Positions 8,885 through 18,246 of a stretch of DNA of 59,736 nucleotides are shown one piece after another. The stretch's first letter is position 1. The number at the start of each line of letters is the position of its first letter. The DNA is from Candidatus Kapaibacterium sp. (GTDB taxonomy: Bacteria > Bacteroidota > Ignavibacteria > Kapaibacteriales > UBA2268), in the NCBI GenBank assembly GCA_026418625.1, contig JAOABA010000037.1, positions 1 to 59,736 on the forward strand, read 5' to 3'. The translations under genes were made by a program, and so were the position numbers. The notes beneath the pieces were generated by a model. It did no database searches. It worked only from the letters and a program-made list of their open reading frames with translations, and was not told the DNA's origin.

Positions 8885-10134
8885 TGTCAACAATCAAAAC
8901 TTTTTATCTTAGTAGAGTTCTTGGAAGCAAAATATATTCCTATGAACTTGATGTCATTGGAAGGCTACAAGATATAATAGTTGATATTAGCTACGAAAGA
9001 CCAAAAATTGTAGCCTTAAAATTAAAAACAAAAACTGGTTATGAAGAATATGACTCTGGTCCTTTCGACTTGATTAAACGTCGAGGTAAGTATTATTTGG
9101 TTTGTAAAGAGCTTAAACCTATTAATTTAAGTAAAATCAATTATGTTTATCTCGCTAAACAAATTCTTGACAGGCAAATAGTTGATGTTAACGGCAGGAA
9201 AGTCGTTCGCGTTAACGATTTAAGATTTGCTATGATACCCTCCGGAACTTTTCTTGTGGCTGTTGATGTTGGATTGGAAGGATTGCTAAGAAGATTAGGT
9301 CTGGCAAAGCCATTAAAATTTATTCTTAAACCCTTTGGGCTGACTATTCCTTCAAAATTTATGCCTTGGGATGAAGTTGAACATATCAATTTGCCAAATC
9401 TTTCCATAAAGATTTCATCTCCATATTCAAAACTTCTAACTCTTCACCCTTCGGACATAGCAGATATTATAGAAGATTTGGACCGCAATTCTCAGATTGA
9501 TTTTATCAATACCATTGACGAAGAAAAAGCGGCTGACGTATTCGAAGAACTCGAGCAAGATGTTCAAATTTCATTGCTTGAAAATCTGCCGGTTCAAAAG
9601 GCGGCAGATGTTCTTGAAAAAATGCCAGCTGACGAAGCAGCCGACATTCTTGACGATTTGGACAAGGAAAAAGCAGAAGAATTATTAAACGAAATGGAAA
9701 AGGAAGCCTCAGATGAAGTTCGTGAACTTATGGAATATCCTGATAATACTGTTGGCAGCCTTATGACTACTGATTTTATTGCTTTTAAAAAAGAGTTTAC
9801 AGTTCAACAAACAATTGATGAATTACGTAAGATTAAACCTGAATCAGACACCATTTATTATCTCTATGTTCTCGATGACGATGAAAAACTTCTTGGAACT
9901 GTCTCATTAAGAGATTTAATAGTTTCGGATCCTGATATCAAACTGATGGATATAATGAATCAAAGAGTAATTAAAATGCAGGATTACGATAAAATTGACG
10001 ATCTTGCTGAAATCATCTCTAAATATAACCTTCTGGCTATTCCGGTGGTTGATAATTACTCCAAACTTCTTGGAATGATCTTGATTGATGATGTTGTTTT
10101 TACATTACTAAAGAGCAGAAAAAGGAAATTATAG
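8884..10134 (+). CDS. PRC-barrel / MgtE-N / CBS-domain protein, soluble regulator of metal transport
   Basis: The 416-residue soluble protein starts at ATG 8884, 5 bases after a strong GGAGG; an in-frame GTG at 8854 is less likely. It has N-terminal PRC-barrel-like segments (about 1-165), an acidic MgtE N-domain with superhelical repeats such as LHPSDIADIIEDLD (about 185-285), and two CBS motifs (about 300-416). There is no transmembrane domain, so it is MgtE's cytosolic Mg2+-sensing half without the channel. In MgtE this module opens or closes the pore with Mg2+. The NRAMP-family gene 18 bases downstream supplies the membrane part, suggesting that it gates that transporter (inference). Confidence 0.85.
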   Translation: MSTIKTFYLSRVLGSKIYSYELDVIGRLQDIIVDISYERPKIVALKLKTKTGYEEYDSGPFDLIKRRGKYYLVCKELKPINLSKINYVYLAKQILDRQIVDVNGRKVVRVNDLRFAMIPSGTFLVAVDVGLEGLLRRLGLAKPLKFILKPFGLTIPSKFMPWDEVEHINLPNLSIKISSPYSKLLTLHPSDIADIIEDLDRNSQIDFINTIDEEKAADVFEELEQDVQISLLENLPVQKAADVLEKMPADEAADILDDLDKEKAEELLNEMEKEASDEVRELMEYPDNTVGSLMTTDFIAFKKEFTVQQTIDELRKIKPESDTIYYLYVLDDDEKLLGTVSLRDLIVSDPDIKLMDIMNQRVIKMQDYDKIDDLAEIISKYNLLAIPVVDNYSKLLGMILIDDVVFTLLKSRKRKL

Positions 10135-10152
10135 TATTGAGTTTAAAATTTT

Positions 10153-11394
10153 ATGAGTAAACAAAAGACTAATTTTTGGAGGAAAATATTAATATTTCTT
10201 GCTGTTTTAGGTCCGGGAATCATAACAGGTAGCGTTGATAACGATGCAGGCGGTATTACAACTTACTCTCTTGCAGGAGCAATGTATGGTTATAAACTAA
10301 TTTGGACACTAATTCCGGCTTTTATCGCCCTTGTTGTCATTCAAGAAATGAATGCCCGAATGGGGATAGTAACAGGAAAAGGTCTTGCCGATTTGATTAG
10401 AGAAAACGCTGGCGTTAAAACTACATTTCTAATCTTTATTGGGGTTCTAATAGCTAATATAGGAAATACAGCAACAGAGTTTGCAGGAATCGCTGGAAGT
10501 CTTGAAGTTTTTGGAGTGAGCAAATATATATCAGTTCCTATCTCAGCGGTTATAGTATGGTTCATAGTTGTTCGTGGAACGTATAAGTCTGTCGAGAAAA
10601 TTTTCCTTATTTTTAGCCTTTTTCTTTTTGTTTACGTTATTTCTGCCTTACTTGGAAAGCCACAGTGGGGAGAAATCGGGGAGTCAATAATCAAACCTCA
10701 CATAGAATTTGAATTTAACTATGTTACAATGGTCATAGGTCTTGTTGGAACAACAATTTGTCCTTGGATGATGTTTTACCTTCAATCCTCAGTTATCGAA
10801 AAAGGATTAAAACCAGATAATTATAAATATTCGCTTTGGGACGTTGTTATTGGCAGTATTATCACCGTAGTTATAGCTTTTTTCATTATTGTAGCTTGTG
10901 CTGCCACACTTCACATCAATGGTATCGAAATCACTGAAGCAAAGGACGCTGCTCTTGCACTTGAACCACTTGCGGGTTCTTTTGCTGCTTTGCTCTTTGC
11001 ATTTGGGTTATTCATTGCCTCTATTTTTTCTGCTTGTATTCTACCCATAGCAACAGCATTTAGCGTTTGCGAAGCTTTTGGATTTGAAGCAGGAGTAGAT
11101 AAATCTCTGAAAGAAGCTCCTGAGTATTATACAATTTTTACAGCAATTCTTTTAATTGGAATGGCTATTATTTTAATACCCGATGCTCCTCTTATTCAAA
11201 TAACTTTGTGGGCTCAGGTAGCTAATGGTATTCTGCTGCCTATTATACTATTCTATATTATGAGAATGATAAACAATAAGGAAATTATGGGAGATTTTAC
11301 AAATAAGGCTTTTCATAATGTAGTTGGGTGGTCAACAGCGTTAGTTCTAATAGTTCTCTCGGTCGTTTTGGTTGTTTTGCCAATTATTGAATAG
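10153..11394 (+). CDS. Divergent NRAMP-family divalent metal transporter
   Basis: The 413-residue integral membrane protein has about 11 hydrophobic segments. The TM1 motif GPGIITGSVDNDAGG places D31-A-G-G34 where NRAMP transporters have DPGN. The TM6 segment GTTICPWMMFYLQS has Cys203-Pro-Trp where Mn/Fe transporters have Met-Pro-His. Two canonical metal ligands (the Asn of DPGN and the Met of TM6) are therefore replaced. A non-canonical metal such as Mg2+ is suggested by the upstream MgtE-N/CBS partner but is not shown. The genes share an operon with an 18-base gap, and the structured leader upstream probably controls both. Confidence 0.85.
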   Translation: MSKQKTNFWRKILIFLAVLGPGIITGSVDNDAGGITTYSLAGAMYGYKLIWTLIPAFIALVVIQEMNARMGIVTGKGLADLIRENAGVKTTFLIFIGVLIANIGNTATEFAGIAGSLEVFGVSKYISVPISAVIVWFIVVRGTYKSVEKIFLIFSLFLFVYVISALLGKPQWGEIGESIIKPHIEFEFNYVTMVIGLVGTTICPWMMFYLQSSVIEKGLKPDNYKYSLWDVVIGSIITVVIAFFIIVACAATLHINGIEITEAKDAALALEPLAGSFAALLFAFGLFIASIFSACILPIATAFSVCEAFGFEAGVDKSLKEAPEYYTIFTAILLIGMAIILIPDAPLIQITLWAQVANGILLPIILFYIMRMINNKEIMGDFTNKAFHNVVGWSTALVLIVLSVVLVVLPIIE

Positions 11395-11400
11395 AGGGTA

Positions 11401-12765
11401 TTACCTTCTAATATTTCCGTAAATGTTTGCGGCTCCTATTCCAATAATAGAGTCATATCCGCCAAATTCTGTTTCACGATAATAAATGAGTGATATAAAA
11501 GTGTGACCGGCTGTGCCTGTATTGCCTTCAAATTCATCATAGGCAAGATTTTCTATTGTTTCGTTGTCAATATTATATTTTGCAGTTGCATAAAGATAAT
11601 TATGTCGAGCCCTTCGAACCCATTGTCTGAGTTTGTAGTATCTTTCTTCCTCGTCATAATACATTATCCAGTTTTTATCGGGTTTCCAGTTGTTAAAGGA
11701 ACCTACAAGAATTACATCGTTGTTTGTTGTCCAACCATCCGGATCAAGCACAAATTCAACATAAACAAAATCATCGTAAGAAAAAGGAATAAAAGTAGTC
11801 ATCATAGCACCGTCATCATCACGGTCGAGGAATGTCCCTCTTCGTCTCAAATCCGAAAGAGGTAGCCTTGTATATTCACCACCTGAGGGAAACTCTGCAA
11901 TATTAGACATATTTAAAATACGATAGGCATTTTCGGCTGGAAGTCTGTCAATACGGAACTTCTTACCATAAGTAATAAAGCCACTGATATAGGTAGGGAA
12001 TTTATACCTATATTGCTTTTGATTAAAGTTGATTTTCCTTTGTGTGCTTATGTAGTATGGCTCCCACCAGCGATGATTCCTATATATAACTGCTGTATGC
12101 ACATTATTTTCAAGAAGGTTAGATGAACCGGTAACATTAGCTTCTAAAGTTAAAGCGGATGAACTAACAGGGTATTTAGGCGAGTAAAAGTCTCCAAAAA
12201 TATTAATATCTACATTAGTTTTAGGTTGAACAACAAAAAATCTTCCTTCGGCAAAAGGTTTGCTTTCATCGTCATAATCAAAAATTTTTACTTTCCAATT
12301 GCCTGCATAATTAAATTTTATCTGATCATTAGGAACTTTTAACTTGCCACGATAATTATAGAACCTCGAAAGCATTGGTGCAGAGCTCCACTCGATATTG
12401 CTTGTTCTCAAGAGTGTAACATCGTTTAGGAAAACATTCTCGTCCTCAATCCAATCAAATGTGCAATGATAAAACCTTGCGTAGAGCGATGGTGGAACAT
12501 TTGAAGAAATATCAAATTCAATAGTTATAAATTTTTCTCCGATTGAGGTGTTGAATTTGCTGTCTTCGCCTTTTATAAGAATAACTGGGGGTTTTGTTTC
12601 ATTATCACCCCCATAGATTCTCATAAATCGTAATTGTGCCGGAATTTTTATTATATCTTCTTGTTGTGAATAGATATAATCAGAAAGAGGAAAAAAATAT
12701 ATTAAAAAAATCAGAAATAAAGATAATCTAATGGTTTTCTTTGCTCTATTTCGAATAATTGACAT
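11401..12765 (-). CDS. Type IX secretion system plug-domain protein (DUF5103 family)
   Basis: The 454-residue protein has a long basic N-terminus and a signal peptide ending near IYSQQED. The PAQLRFMRIYGGDNETKPPVI start, the YHCTFDWIEDENVFLNDV stretch and the NDQIKFNYAGNWKVKIFD region are typical of the DUF5103/T9SS plug family. The best known member caps the SprA translocon pore from the periplasmic side. A C-terminal segment (VGSFNNWKPDKNWIMYYD) looks like a carbohydrate-binding-type sandwich. It starts 13 bases after clpX ends and may be the last gene of a clpP-clpX-plug transcript. It fits the T9SS cargo genes elsewhere in the window. Confidence 0.75.
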   Translation of the reverse strand: MSIIRNRAKKTIRLSLFLIFLIYFFPLSDYIYSQQEDIIKIPAQLRFMRIYGGDNETKPPVILIKGEDSKFNTSIGEKFITIEFDISSNVPPSLYARFYHCTFDWIEDENVFLNDVTLLRTSNIEWSSAPMLSRFYNYRGKLKVPNDQIKFNYAGNWKVKIFDYDDESKPFAEGRFFVVQPKTNVDINIFGDFYSPKYPVSSSALTLEANVTGSSNLLENNVHTAVIYRNHRWWEPYYISTQRKINFNQKQYRYKFPTYISGFITYGKKFRIDRLPAENAYRILNMSNIAEFPSGGEYTRLPLSDLRRRGTFLDRDDDGAMMTTFIPFSYDDFVYVEFVLDPDGWTTNNDVILVGSFNNWKPDKNWIMYYDEEERYYKLRQWVRRARHNYLYATAKYNIDNETIENLAYDEFEGNTGTAGHTFISLIYYRETEFGGYDSIIGIGAANIYGNIRR

Positions 12766-12778
12766 ACTAATTCAATCA

Positions 12779-14041
12779 TTATGCTCTTTTAGCTTGGTCT
12801 TTGATGCTATATAAAGGCTCTTCGCCATTTTCAACAACTCCGGCTGTGATTGTGCAACTGGAGATATTGGCTTTATCTGGCAGACTATACATAATTGGCA
12901 GCATAATTTCTTCGGTAATAGACCTCAATGCTCTTGCGCCAGTTTTTCTTTTCATAGCTTTTCGAACGAGGGCAAGAAGTGCCTCATCTTCGAATATTAG
13001 GTCAACACCTTCGAGTTTGAACAGTTTTTGATACTGTTTAACTATAGCATTTTTGGGTTCAGTTAATATATTTATCAAAGCTTTTTCGTCAAGAGCATGA
13101 AGCGGAGCTATCACAGGCAGCCTTCCGATTAATTCAGGAATAAAACCGAATTTCAGAAGGTCTTCAGGCTCGACGTATTTTAATAACTCAAATGAATCCT
13201 CAATAGCTTCTTTGCTCTCGGCTGTAAATCCAATAGTTGAAGGTCTTAATCTTCTTGCTATGTTTTTTTCCAAGCCTTCGAAAGCACCACCACAAATGAA
13301 CAAAATATTAGTTGTATTAATGTATATCAATGATTGTTCAGGATGTTTTCTTCCACCTTTTGGAGGGACACCTGCAATTGTTCCTTCAAGGATTTTAAGA
13401 AGCGCTTGCTGAACTCCTTCGCCAGAGACATCCCTCGTTATTGAGGTTGATTCGCTTTTTCTTCCAATTTTATCTATTTCATCAATATAAATAATTCCTC
13501 TTTCAGCAAGATGAACATCATAATCTGCTTTTTGAAGTAAATGAACAAGAACTGTTTCAACATCATCTCCTACATAGCCCGCTTCAGTAATTGTAGTGGC
13601 GTCAGCAATAGCAAAAGGAACGTCTAAAATTTTTGCAAGGGTTCGGGCTAAAAGAGTTTTGCCGGTTCCAGTTGGACCAAGCAGCAATATATTGCTTTTT
13701 TCGATTTCAACCTCAGAATATTGCCCCGGAACAGTATCGGACATAATTCTTTTATAATGATTATAAACTGCAACGGATAAAACGGTTTTAGCGTAATCCT
13801 GCCCAATAACATATTCGTCTAATTTCTTCTTGATTTGGGAAGGTTTCAAGATTTTAAAACTGAGGTCTTTCTTTAATTTGTCGTATTTTCGTTCGTTTAG
13901 TATTTCATTGCAAATCTCAACACAACTTTCACAAATAAATACGTTGTCTAAGCCTTCAATCAGATTTTTTACTTCTCTGGAACTTCTACCACAAAACGAA
14001 CAGGAAATTACTCTTGGTGAATATTCTTTATCTTTTGCCAT
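12779..14041 (-). CDS. clpX: ATP-dependent Clp protease ATPase subunit ClpX
   Basis: The 420-residue ClpX has an N-terminal zinc-binding domain with Cys14-x2-Cys17 and Cys37-x2-Cys40. A Walker A motif GPTGTGKT lies near 122-129, the substrate-gripping pore loop is GYVGDD, the Walker B is IIYIDEID, and the ClpP-docking IGF loop appears in STIGFTAES. It unfolds tagged proteins and feeds them to ClpP. The gene lies 26 bases downstream of clpP on the same strand, the usual order. Length and domains are normal. Confidence 0.98.
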   Translation of the reverse strand: MAKDKEYSPRVISCSFCGRSSREVKNLIEGLDNVFICESCVEICNEILNERKYDKLKKDLSFKILKPSQIKKKLDEYVIGQDYAKTVLSVAVYNHYKRIMSDTVPGQYSEVEIEKSNILLLGPTGTGKTLLARTLAKILDVPFAIADATTITEAGYVGDDVETVLVHLLQKADYDVHLAERGIIYIDEIDKIGRKSESTSITRDVSGEGVQQALLKILEGTIAGVPPKGGRKHPEQSLIYINTTNILFICGGAFEGLEKNIARRLRPSTIGFTAESKEAIEDSFELLKYVEPEDLLKFGFIPELIGRLPVIAPLHALDEKALINILTEPKNAIVKQYQKLFKLEGVDLIFEDEALLALVRKAMKRKTGARALRSITEEIMLPIMYSLPDKANISSCTITAGVVENGEEPLYSIKDQAKRA

Positions 14042-14067
14042 TTTTATATTAAGTTATTAAATATTAT

Positions 14068-14715
14068 TTATTCAGATTTATTCTCGTTTGATGTTTCTTG
14101 ATTTTTGTTTTCTTCAACTTTTTTCACGGGACTGCGTTCCATTATTTTATCAATTATACCATAATTTAAGGCTTCTTCTGCAGACATATAATAGTCCCTA
14201 TCGGCATCTTTTTTAATTTGTTCATATGTTTTGCCGGTGTGCTTTGCAGTTATGTTGTAAAGAGTATCCCTAATTCTAAGCATTTCTTTAGTGTAAATTT
14301 CAATGTCAGTTGATTGTCCTTGGGTGCCGCCAGATGGTTGATGCATCATAATTCTTGAATGAGGTAGAGCATATCTTTTGCCTTTAGTCCCGGCGCAAAG
14401 CAAAACCTGAGCCATCGATGCAGCCATTCCAATACAGATTGTAACAATATCGGGAGCAACAAATTGCATTGTATCATAAATAGCCAGTCCAGCAGTTACA
14501 CTTCCTCCGGGTGAATTTATGTATAAATTTATATCTTTATTGGGGTCCTCGCTTGATAAAAATAAAAACTGAGCTATTACAAGATTTGCTACATAATCAT
14601 CGATTGGCTGACCAATAAATATAATTCTTTCTTTCAAAAGTCTTGAGTAAATGTCATAAGACCTTTCGCCTCTACTTGTTTGTTCAATTACTATTGGCAC
14701 TAATTGATTATTCAT
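14068..14715 (-). CDS. clpP: ATP-dependent Clp protease proteolytic subunit ClpP
   Basis: The 215-residue serine protease has Ser100 in GMAASMAQ, His125 in [10 protein letters not shown] and Asp174 in ADRDYYMS, the catalytic triad. The usual glutamine in GQAAS is Met and the Gly after SM is Ala, minor changes in an otherwise standard enzyme. It forms the tetradecameric chamber served by the adjacent ClpX. Trigger factor, which precedes clpP in many bacteria, is about 5.9 kb away here. Confidence 0.97.
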   Translation of the reverse strand: MNNQLVPIVIEQTSRGERSYDIYSRLLKERIIFIGQPIDDYVANLVIAQFLFLSSEDPNKDINLYINSPGGSVTAGLAIYDTMQFVAPDIVTICIGMAASMAQVLLCAGTKGKRYALPHSRIMMHQPSGGTQGQSTDIEIYTKEMLRIRDTLYNITAKHTGKTYEQIKKDADRDYYMSAEEALNYGIIDKIMERSPVKKVEENKNQETSNENKSE

Positions 14716-15045
14716 AAAAAAACCTTAATATTATTAAAACAATTAAGATTAAACGTTTTTTTTGGGTCTTTGTTTTGATTTACTTTTAAAATCAATCTCT
14801 CGATTCATTTTTGTAAAGCAGAGTGACTTCATTTAAAATTTCAATTTAAATAATTAAATAAGGTTATTGTTGTTCATCATCTCCAAGTATTTTTAATAAT
14901 TAATTTTAAAAATTAGGATTTATAGATAAATTATCAAATAATTATTATTACTTACCTTTTTAAACTAAATTTTAATTTATTTTTTTTATATTACATTTTT
15001 TAAATTTCGTTTAAACTAAATTTTTTAATTATATAATGGATTATT
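14716..15045. other. AT-rich divergent intergenic region (clpP / lemA)
   Basis: About 330 bases between divergent clpP and lemA. A GTTTAAACTAAATTTT-like sequence occurs twice (near 14961 and 15011). I see no gene, and no clear terminator or operator. Promoters for both directions must lie here. Confidence 0.5.
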
Positions 15046-15600
15046 ATGAGTATTGAATTAGCTGTAATTGCTATAATTGTAGTGGGGATAGGAGTTTTTT
15101 TAATTAAGGTTTACAATGAACTGACCAAAGAGCGAATACTCGTTCAGGAGGGTTGGAGTGGAATCGGAACTTTTCTGCAACAAAGAAATGATGTAATTCC
15201 CAATCTTGTTGAAATTGTCAAAGGATATGCCGGTCACGAAAATAAAACCCTTACTGATGTTATTCGTGCAAGGAATGAATCAGCTTCTGCAAAAACACCT
15301 GATGAAAGTATCGAGGCAAATGCTCATTTAAATCAGGCTTTGCTAAACTTTAAATCATTAACTGAGCAATATCCCGATTTGAAGGCAAACCAGAATTTTT
15401 TGGATTTACAGAATAAGTTATCTGAAATTGAGGAAAAAATCAATAAGAGCAGAAGATATTATAATGGCACAGTTCGTGAATATAATCAAAGCATATCAGT
15501 TTTTCCTAAAAATCTTGTATCTGCTATGTTTGGTTTTAAATCTGCAACATTTTTTGCAGCTGACGAAGAAGCAGGAACCGCCCCCAAGATAAAATTTTAA
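15046..15600 (+). CDS. lemA: LemA family protein
   Basis: The 184-residue product has an N-terminal transmembrane helix (VIAIIVVGIGVFLIKVYNEL) and then the LemA helical core with the family signature QRNDVIPNLVEIVKGYAGHE and a YYNGTVREYNQSISVFPKNL motif near residues 143-163. LemA proteins are membrane-anchored with an unclear role. The DUF2207 membrane protein gene 27 bases downstream is the typical neighbour, supporting a shared operon and membrane complex. Confidence 0.93.
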   Translation: MSIELAVIAIIVVGIGVFLIKVYNELTKERILVQEGWSGIGTFLQQRNDVIPNLVEIVKGYAGHENKTLTDVIRARNESASAKTPDESIEANAHLNQALLNFKSLTEQYPDLKANQNFLDLQNKLSEIEEKINKSRRYYNGTVREYNQSISVFPKNLVSAMFGFKSATFFAADEEAGTAPKIKF

Positions 15601-15626
15601 TAAATAGAAATCAAAAAACTTTCAAT

Positions 15627-17756
15627 ATGAAACAATTACTTTTAAGTATATCTTTATTTTGCCTTTTTTTCATTCTTTTTACAGAAGAAAATTTCCCAAG
15701 AGATATTTCAATCACAAAAAAAGCTGATCAAATGTTTTCGGACGATGAGTATCGTCTAATGATAAAAAGGGCTGCTCAAGATTATGCATTATCGAGAAGA
15801 TTGCCAAAAACGGTTTTCGAAAATCAATATGAATTTATAGAATCGGAAGTAATCTCAAATTCGATTCCTAATCTTGAAAGAAATTTTATTTGGCTTGAAT
15901 CTGGTTTTTCAACAGATGTTACTCCCGGCACTCGATCATATCTCAAGAGAAAGAGTTCTTATGCTCAACAGATTGCTAAAGCTGTTCGAGATGCAATAGA
16001 AGAAAACGATGACTTAAAAAGCAGATTGATTGTTGTTGATGAAAATGATAAAATACTTTCTTTTGATTCGGATATTAAGATTGAAAGAGATGGGAAAATC
16101 ATAGTTACTGAAACCGTCGTTGTTTATAATGGTGAGGGTGCAAGTAATGATCAAATAAAGCGGGGGATTGTCCGAGACTTCCCAACAAAATATACAAGAA
16201 GTGACGGACTTCTTTCGAATGTTCCTTTCAAATTGATTGAAGTGCTCAAAAACGGCGAAAGAGAGCCTTATTCAACGGAAAGCCTTGATAATGGTGAAAG
16301 AATTTACATTGGGAGCAGTTCTTATTTCCTTGAAAGAGGTATCTTTACTTATAAAATAACTTATGAAACAGGAAAGCAAATAATATTTCACAATAACAAA
16401 GATGAATTTTACTGGAATGTTACAGGTAACGGTTGGTCTTTTCCAATAGGAAAAATAACTTGCAAGATAACTTTTCCGGAAAATTCAAAAATTTTTGAAT
16501 ATGACTGTTATACAGGTTTTCAGGGTTCCACCGAAAAGAATTGCAATTATCAATTGTTGTCAGATAACATAATTCTTTTCAATTCAACAATGGCGATGAT
16601 GAGTTATCAGGGACTAACAGTTGCCGCTTCCATTAAAAAAGGAGTCTTGATTCCCCCTACGGATTTTGAGAATTTTTCTTCGCTGCTATTGGATAATATT
16701 ATATTACCCGTTTTAATATTGATTTTCCTAATATATTTTTCAATTAATTTTTACGCTTGGTCAAAGTGGGGAAAAGATCCAGCGAAAGGAACTGTTATTC
16801 CTCAGTTCGATCCACCTGCTGGACTATCTCCGGCAGATGTTGGTTTTTTATTAAAACAAAAATATTCTCCAAATTTGTTTGCTGCATCTCTCATTGATTA
16901 CGCTGTTCATAAATTAGTTGATATTGAAGTTAAGAAGGAAGGTGTTTTAATTAAATCACCTGTTTACTATTTTAATAAACCAAAAAATGAAATAAATGAA
17001 AACTCAAAAAGAGAGCTTTATCAACTCTATGATTACAACATAGAGCATTTTTACGGTGATCAAGCAAAGAAGGGAGAATATAATCCAATAATTAAAAATG
17101 CTTATGATTCGCTTAAAACACATTTAATCAATAGATTAACTGTCAGACGAGGAAAAAAGAATATTCATAAAGAGTATTTAAACTTAAATAATAATTTTAC
17201 CGGTCTTGGTATTTTTTTCTTGTTGTTGCTTGGAATTGGTTCAGCAGTTTATCTTGCTATGAATCAATCTCTTGTGCTATTTATAGCAAGTGCTTCTATA
17301 CTTCTTGCTACACTAATAGTCCAGATAGTATTCATAAAGATTATGCCAGCTTATACAAAGCAAGGCAGAGAGGTGGTTGACCACATATTAGGTTTTAAAA
17401 TGTATCTTGAAGCAGCAGAAACCAAGATATTCGACACAATGAATCCACCGGAAAAAACCTTGGAACTGTTTGAAAAATATCTTCCTTATGCCATTGCACT
17501 CGAATGTGAAAACAGGTGGGCTGAGAAATTCAAGAGCATCATTGACAAAGCAATCGAAAACGGATACGAGCCTTCATATTACAGAGGGATTTCCTCGGGT
17601 GGGTTTGACTATTCCTCTTTTAGCTCAGGTATAACCACAGGATTATCAAGCACAATTTCCTCAGCTTCAACTCCTCCATCTTCCAGCAGCGGAGGTAGTG
17701 GTGGTGGTGGTTCCTCCGGTGGTGGCGGAGGTGGAGGCGGTGGCGGTGGCTGGTAA
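15627..17756 (+). CDS. DUF2207 membrane protein with Gly/Ser-rich tail
   Basis: The 709-residue protein has a signal peptide, an extracytoplasmic DUF2207 beta domain (about 140-345, with ERDGKIIVTETVVVYNGEG and WNVTGNGWSFPIGKI), a transmembrane helix near 355-375, a cytoplasmic part, and a hydrophobic pair near 520-565. The C-terminus becomes almost pure Gly and Ser from about residue 670 on. Such low-complexity tails are common in DUF2207 proteins. It follows lemA closely, as in many genomes. The molecular role is unknown. Confidence 0.85.
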   Translation: MKQLLLSISLFCLFFILFTEENFPRDISITKKADQMFSDDEYRLMIKRAAQDYALSRRLPKTVFENQYEFIESEVISNSIPNLERNFIWLESGFSTDVTPGTRSYLKRKSSYAQQIAKAVRDAIEENDDLKSRLIVVDENDKILSFDSDIKIERDGKIIVTETVVVYNGEGASNDQIKRGIVRDFPTKYTRSDGLLSNVPFKLIEVLKNGEREPYSTESLDNGERIYIGSSSYFLERGIFTYKITYETGKQIIFHNNKDEFYWNVTGNGWSFPIGKITCKITFPENSKIFEYDCYTGFQGSTEKNCNYQLLSDNIILFNSTMAMMSYQGLTVAASIKKGVLIPPTDFENFSSLLLDNIILPVLILIFLIYFSINFYAWSKWGKDPAKGTVIPQFDPPAGLSPADVGFLLKQKYSPNLFAASLIDYAVHKLVDIEVKKEGVLIKSPVYYFNKPKNEINENSKRELYQLYDYNIEHFYGDQAKKGEYNPIIKNAYDSLKTHLINRLTVRRGKKNIHKEYLNLNNNFTGLGIFFLLLLGIGSAVYLAMNQSLVLFIASASILLATLIVQIVFIKIMPAYTKQGREVVDHILGFKMYLEAAETKIFDTMNPPEKTLELFEKYLPYAIALECENRWAEKFKSIIDKAIENGYEPSYYRGISSGGFDYSSFSSGITTGLSSTISSASTPPSSSSGGSGGGGSSGGGGGGGGGGGW

Positions 17757-18246
17757 AAGCCATAACCAACAAATCATAATGTATTCTACCTAACTTCTTT
17801 TATCAGAATGATATTCAAATAACATATTTCATTTATTCAGTTTTATTTTTTGAATAATTGTGGTTAGTGGCTCTGCGGTCTTTGCGGATAGTCTAATTTT
17901 GTAATATACAAGGTATTATTCTCTGCGTCCTTTGCGTGAAACTCTTTTTTCTCGCAGAGACCGCAAAGGAAGAAATCAAGTTCACAGAATTTATCAAGAA
18001 CTACGAACATACAATTACAAAATCACAGATTTTAAATCCGAATTAATCAATTGAAAAGAAAATATGGACAAATGTCATGCTGAACCGAAGGTGAAGCATC
18101 CACTTAAAATCATAATGTATTCTTCCAAACTTCTTTTGTCAGAATAACAGTCAAATATGATATTTCACATATTCAATTCTATGACTTTTGAGTAATTTGG
18201 AATAGTAATAATAATTGAGGTTTCTGGTTTTACTTTAATTTTGAGG
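17757..18246. repeat. Gap with CGCAGAGACCGCAAAG-type and related intergenic repeats
   Basis: No gene seen in 490 bases. CTCTGCGGTCTTTGCGG near 17870, CTCTGCGTCCTTTGCG near 17931 and CTCGCAGAGACCGCAAAG near 17954 are copies of one dispersed element in both orientations. About 49 bases at 17772-17820 recur imperfectly at 18108-18156. A degenerate copy of the GAAGTGAAGAGTC-type repeat lies at 18074-18101. Related copies occur at 53.4-53.8 kb. Confidence 0.7.

Noticed and set aside
14716-15045. Small RNA or riboswitch upstream of clpP or lemA
   Set aside because: The region is AT-rich low-complexity sequence with no stable stem or known consensus.
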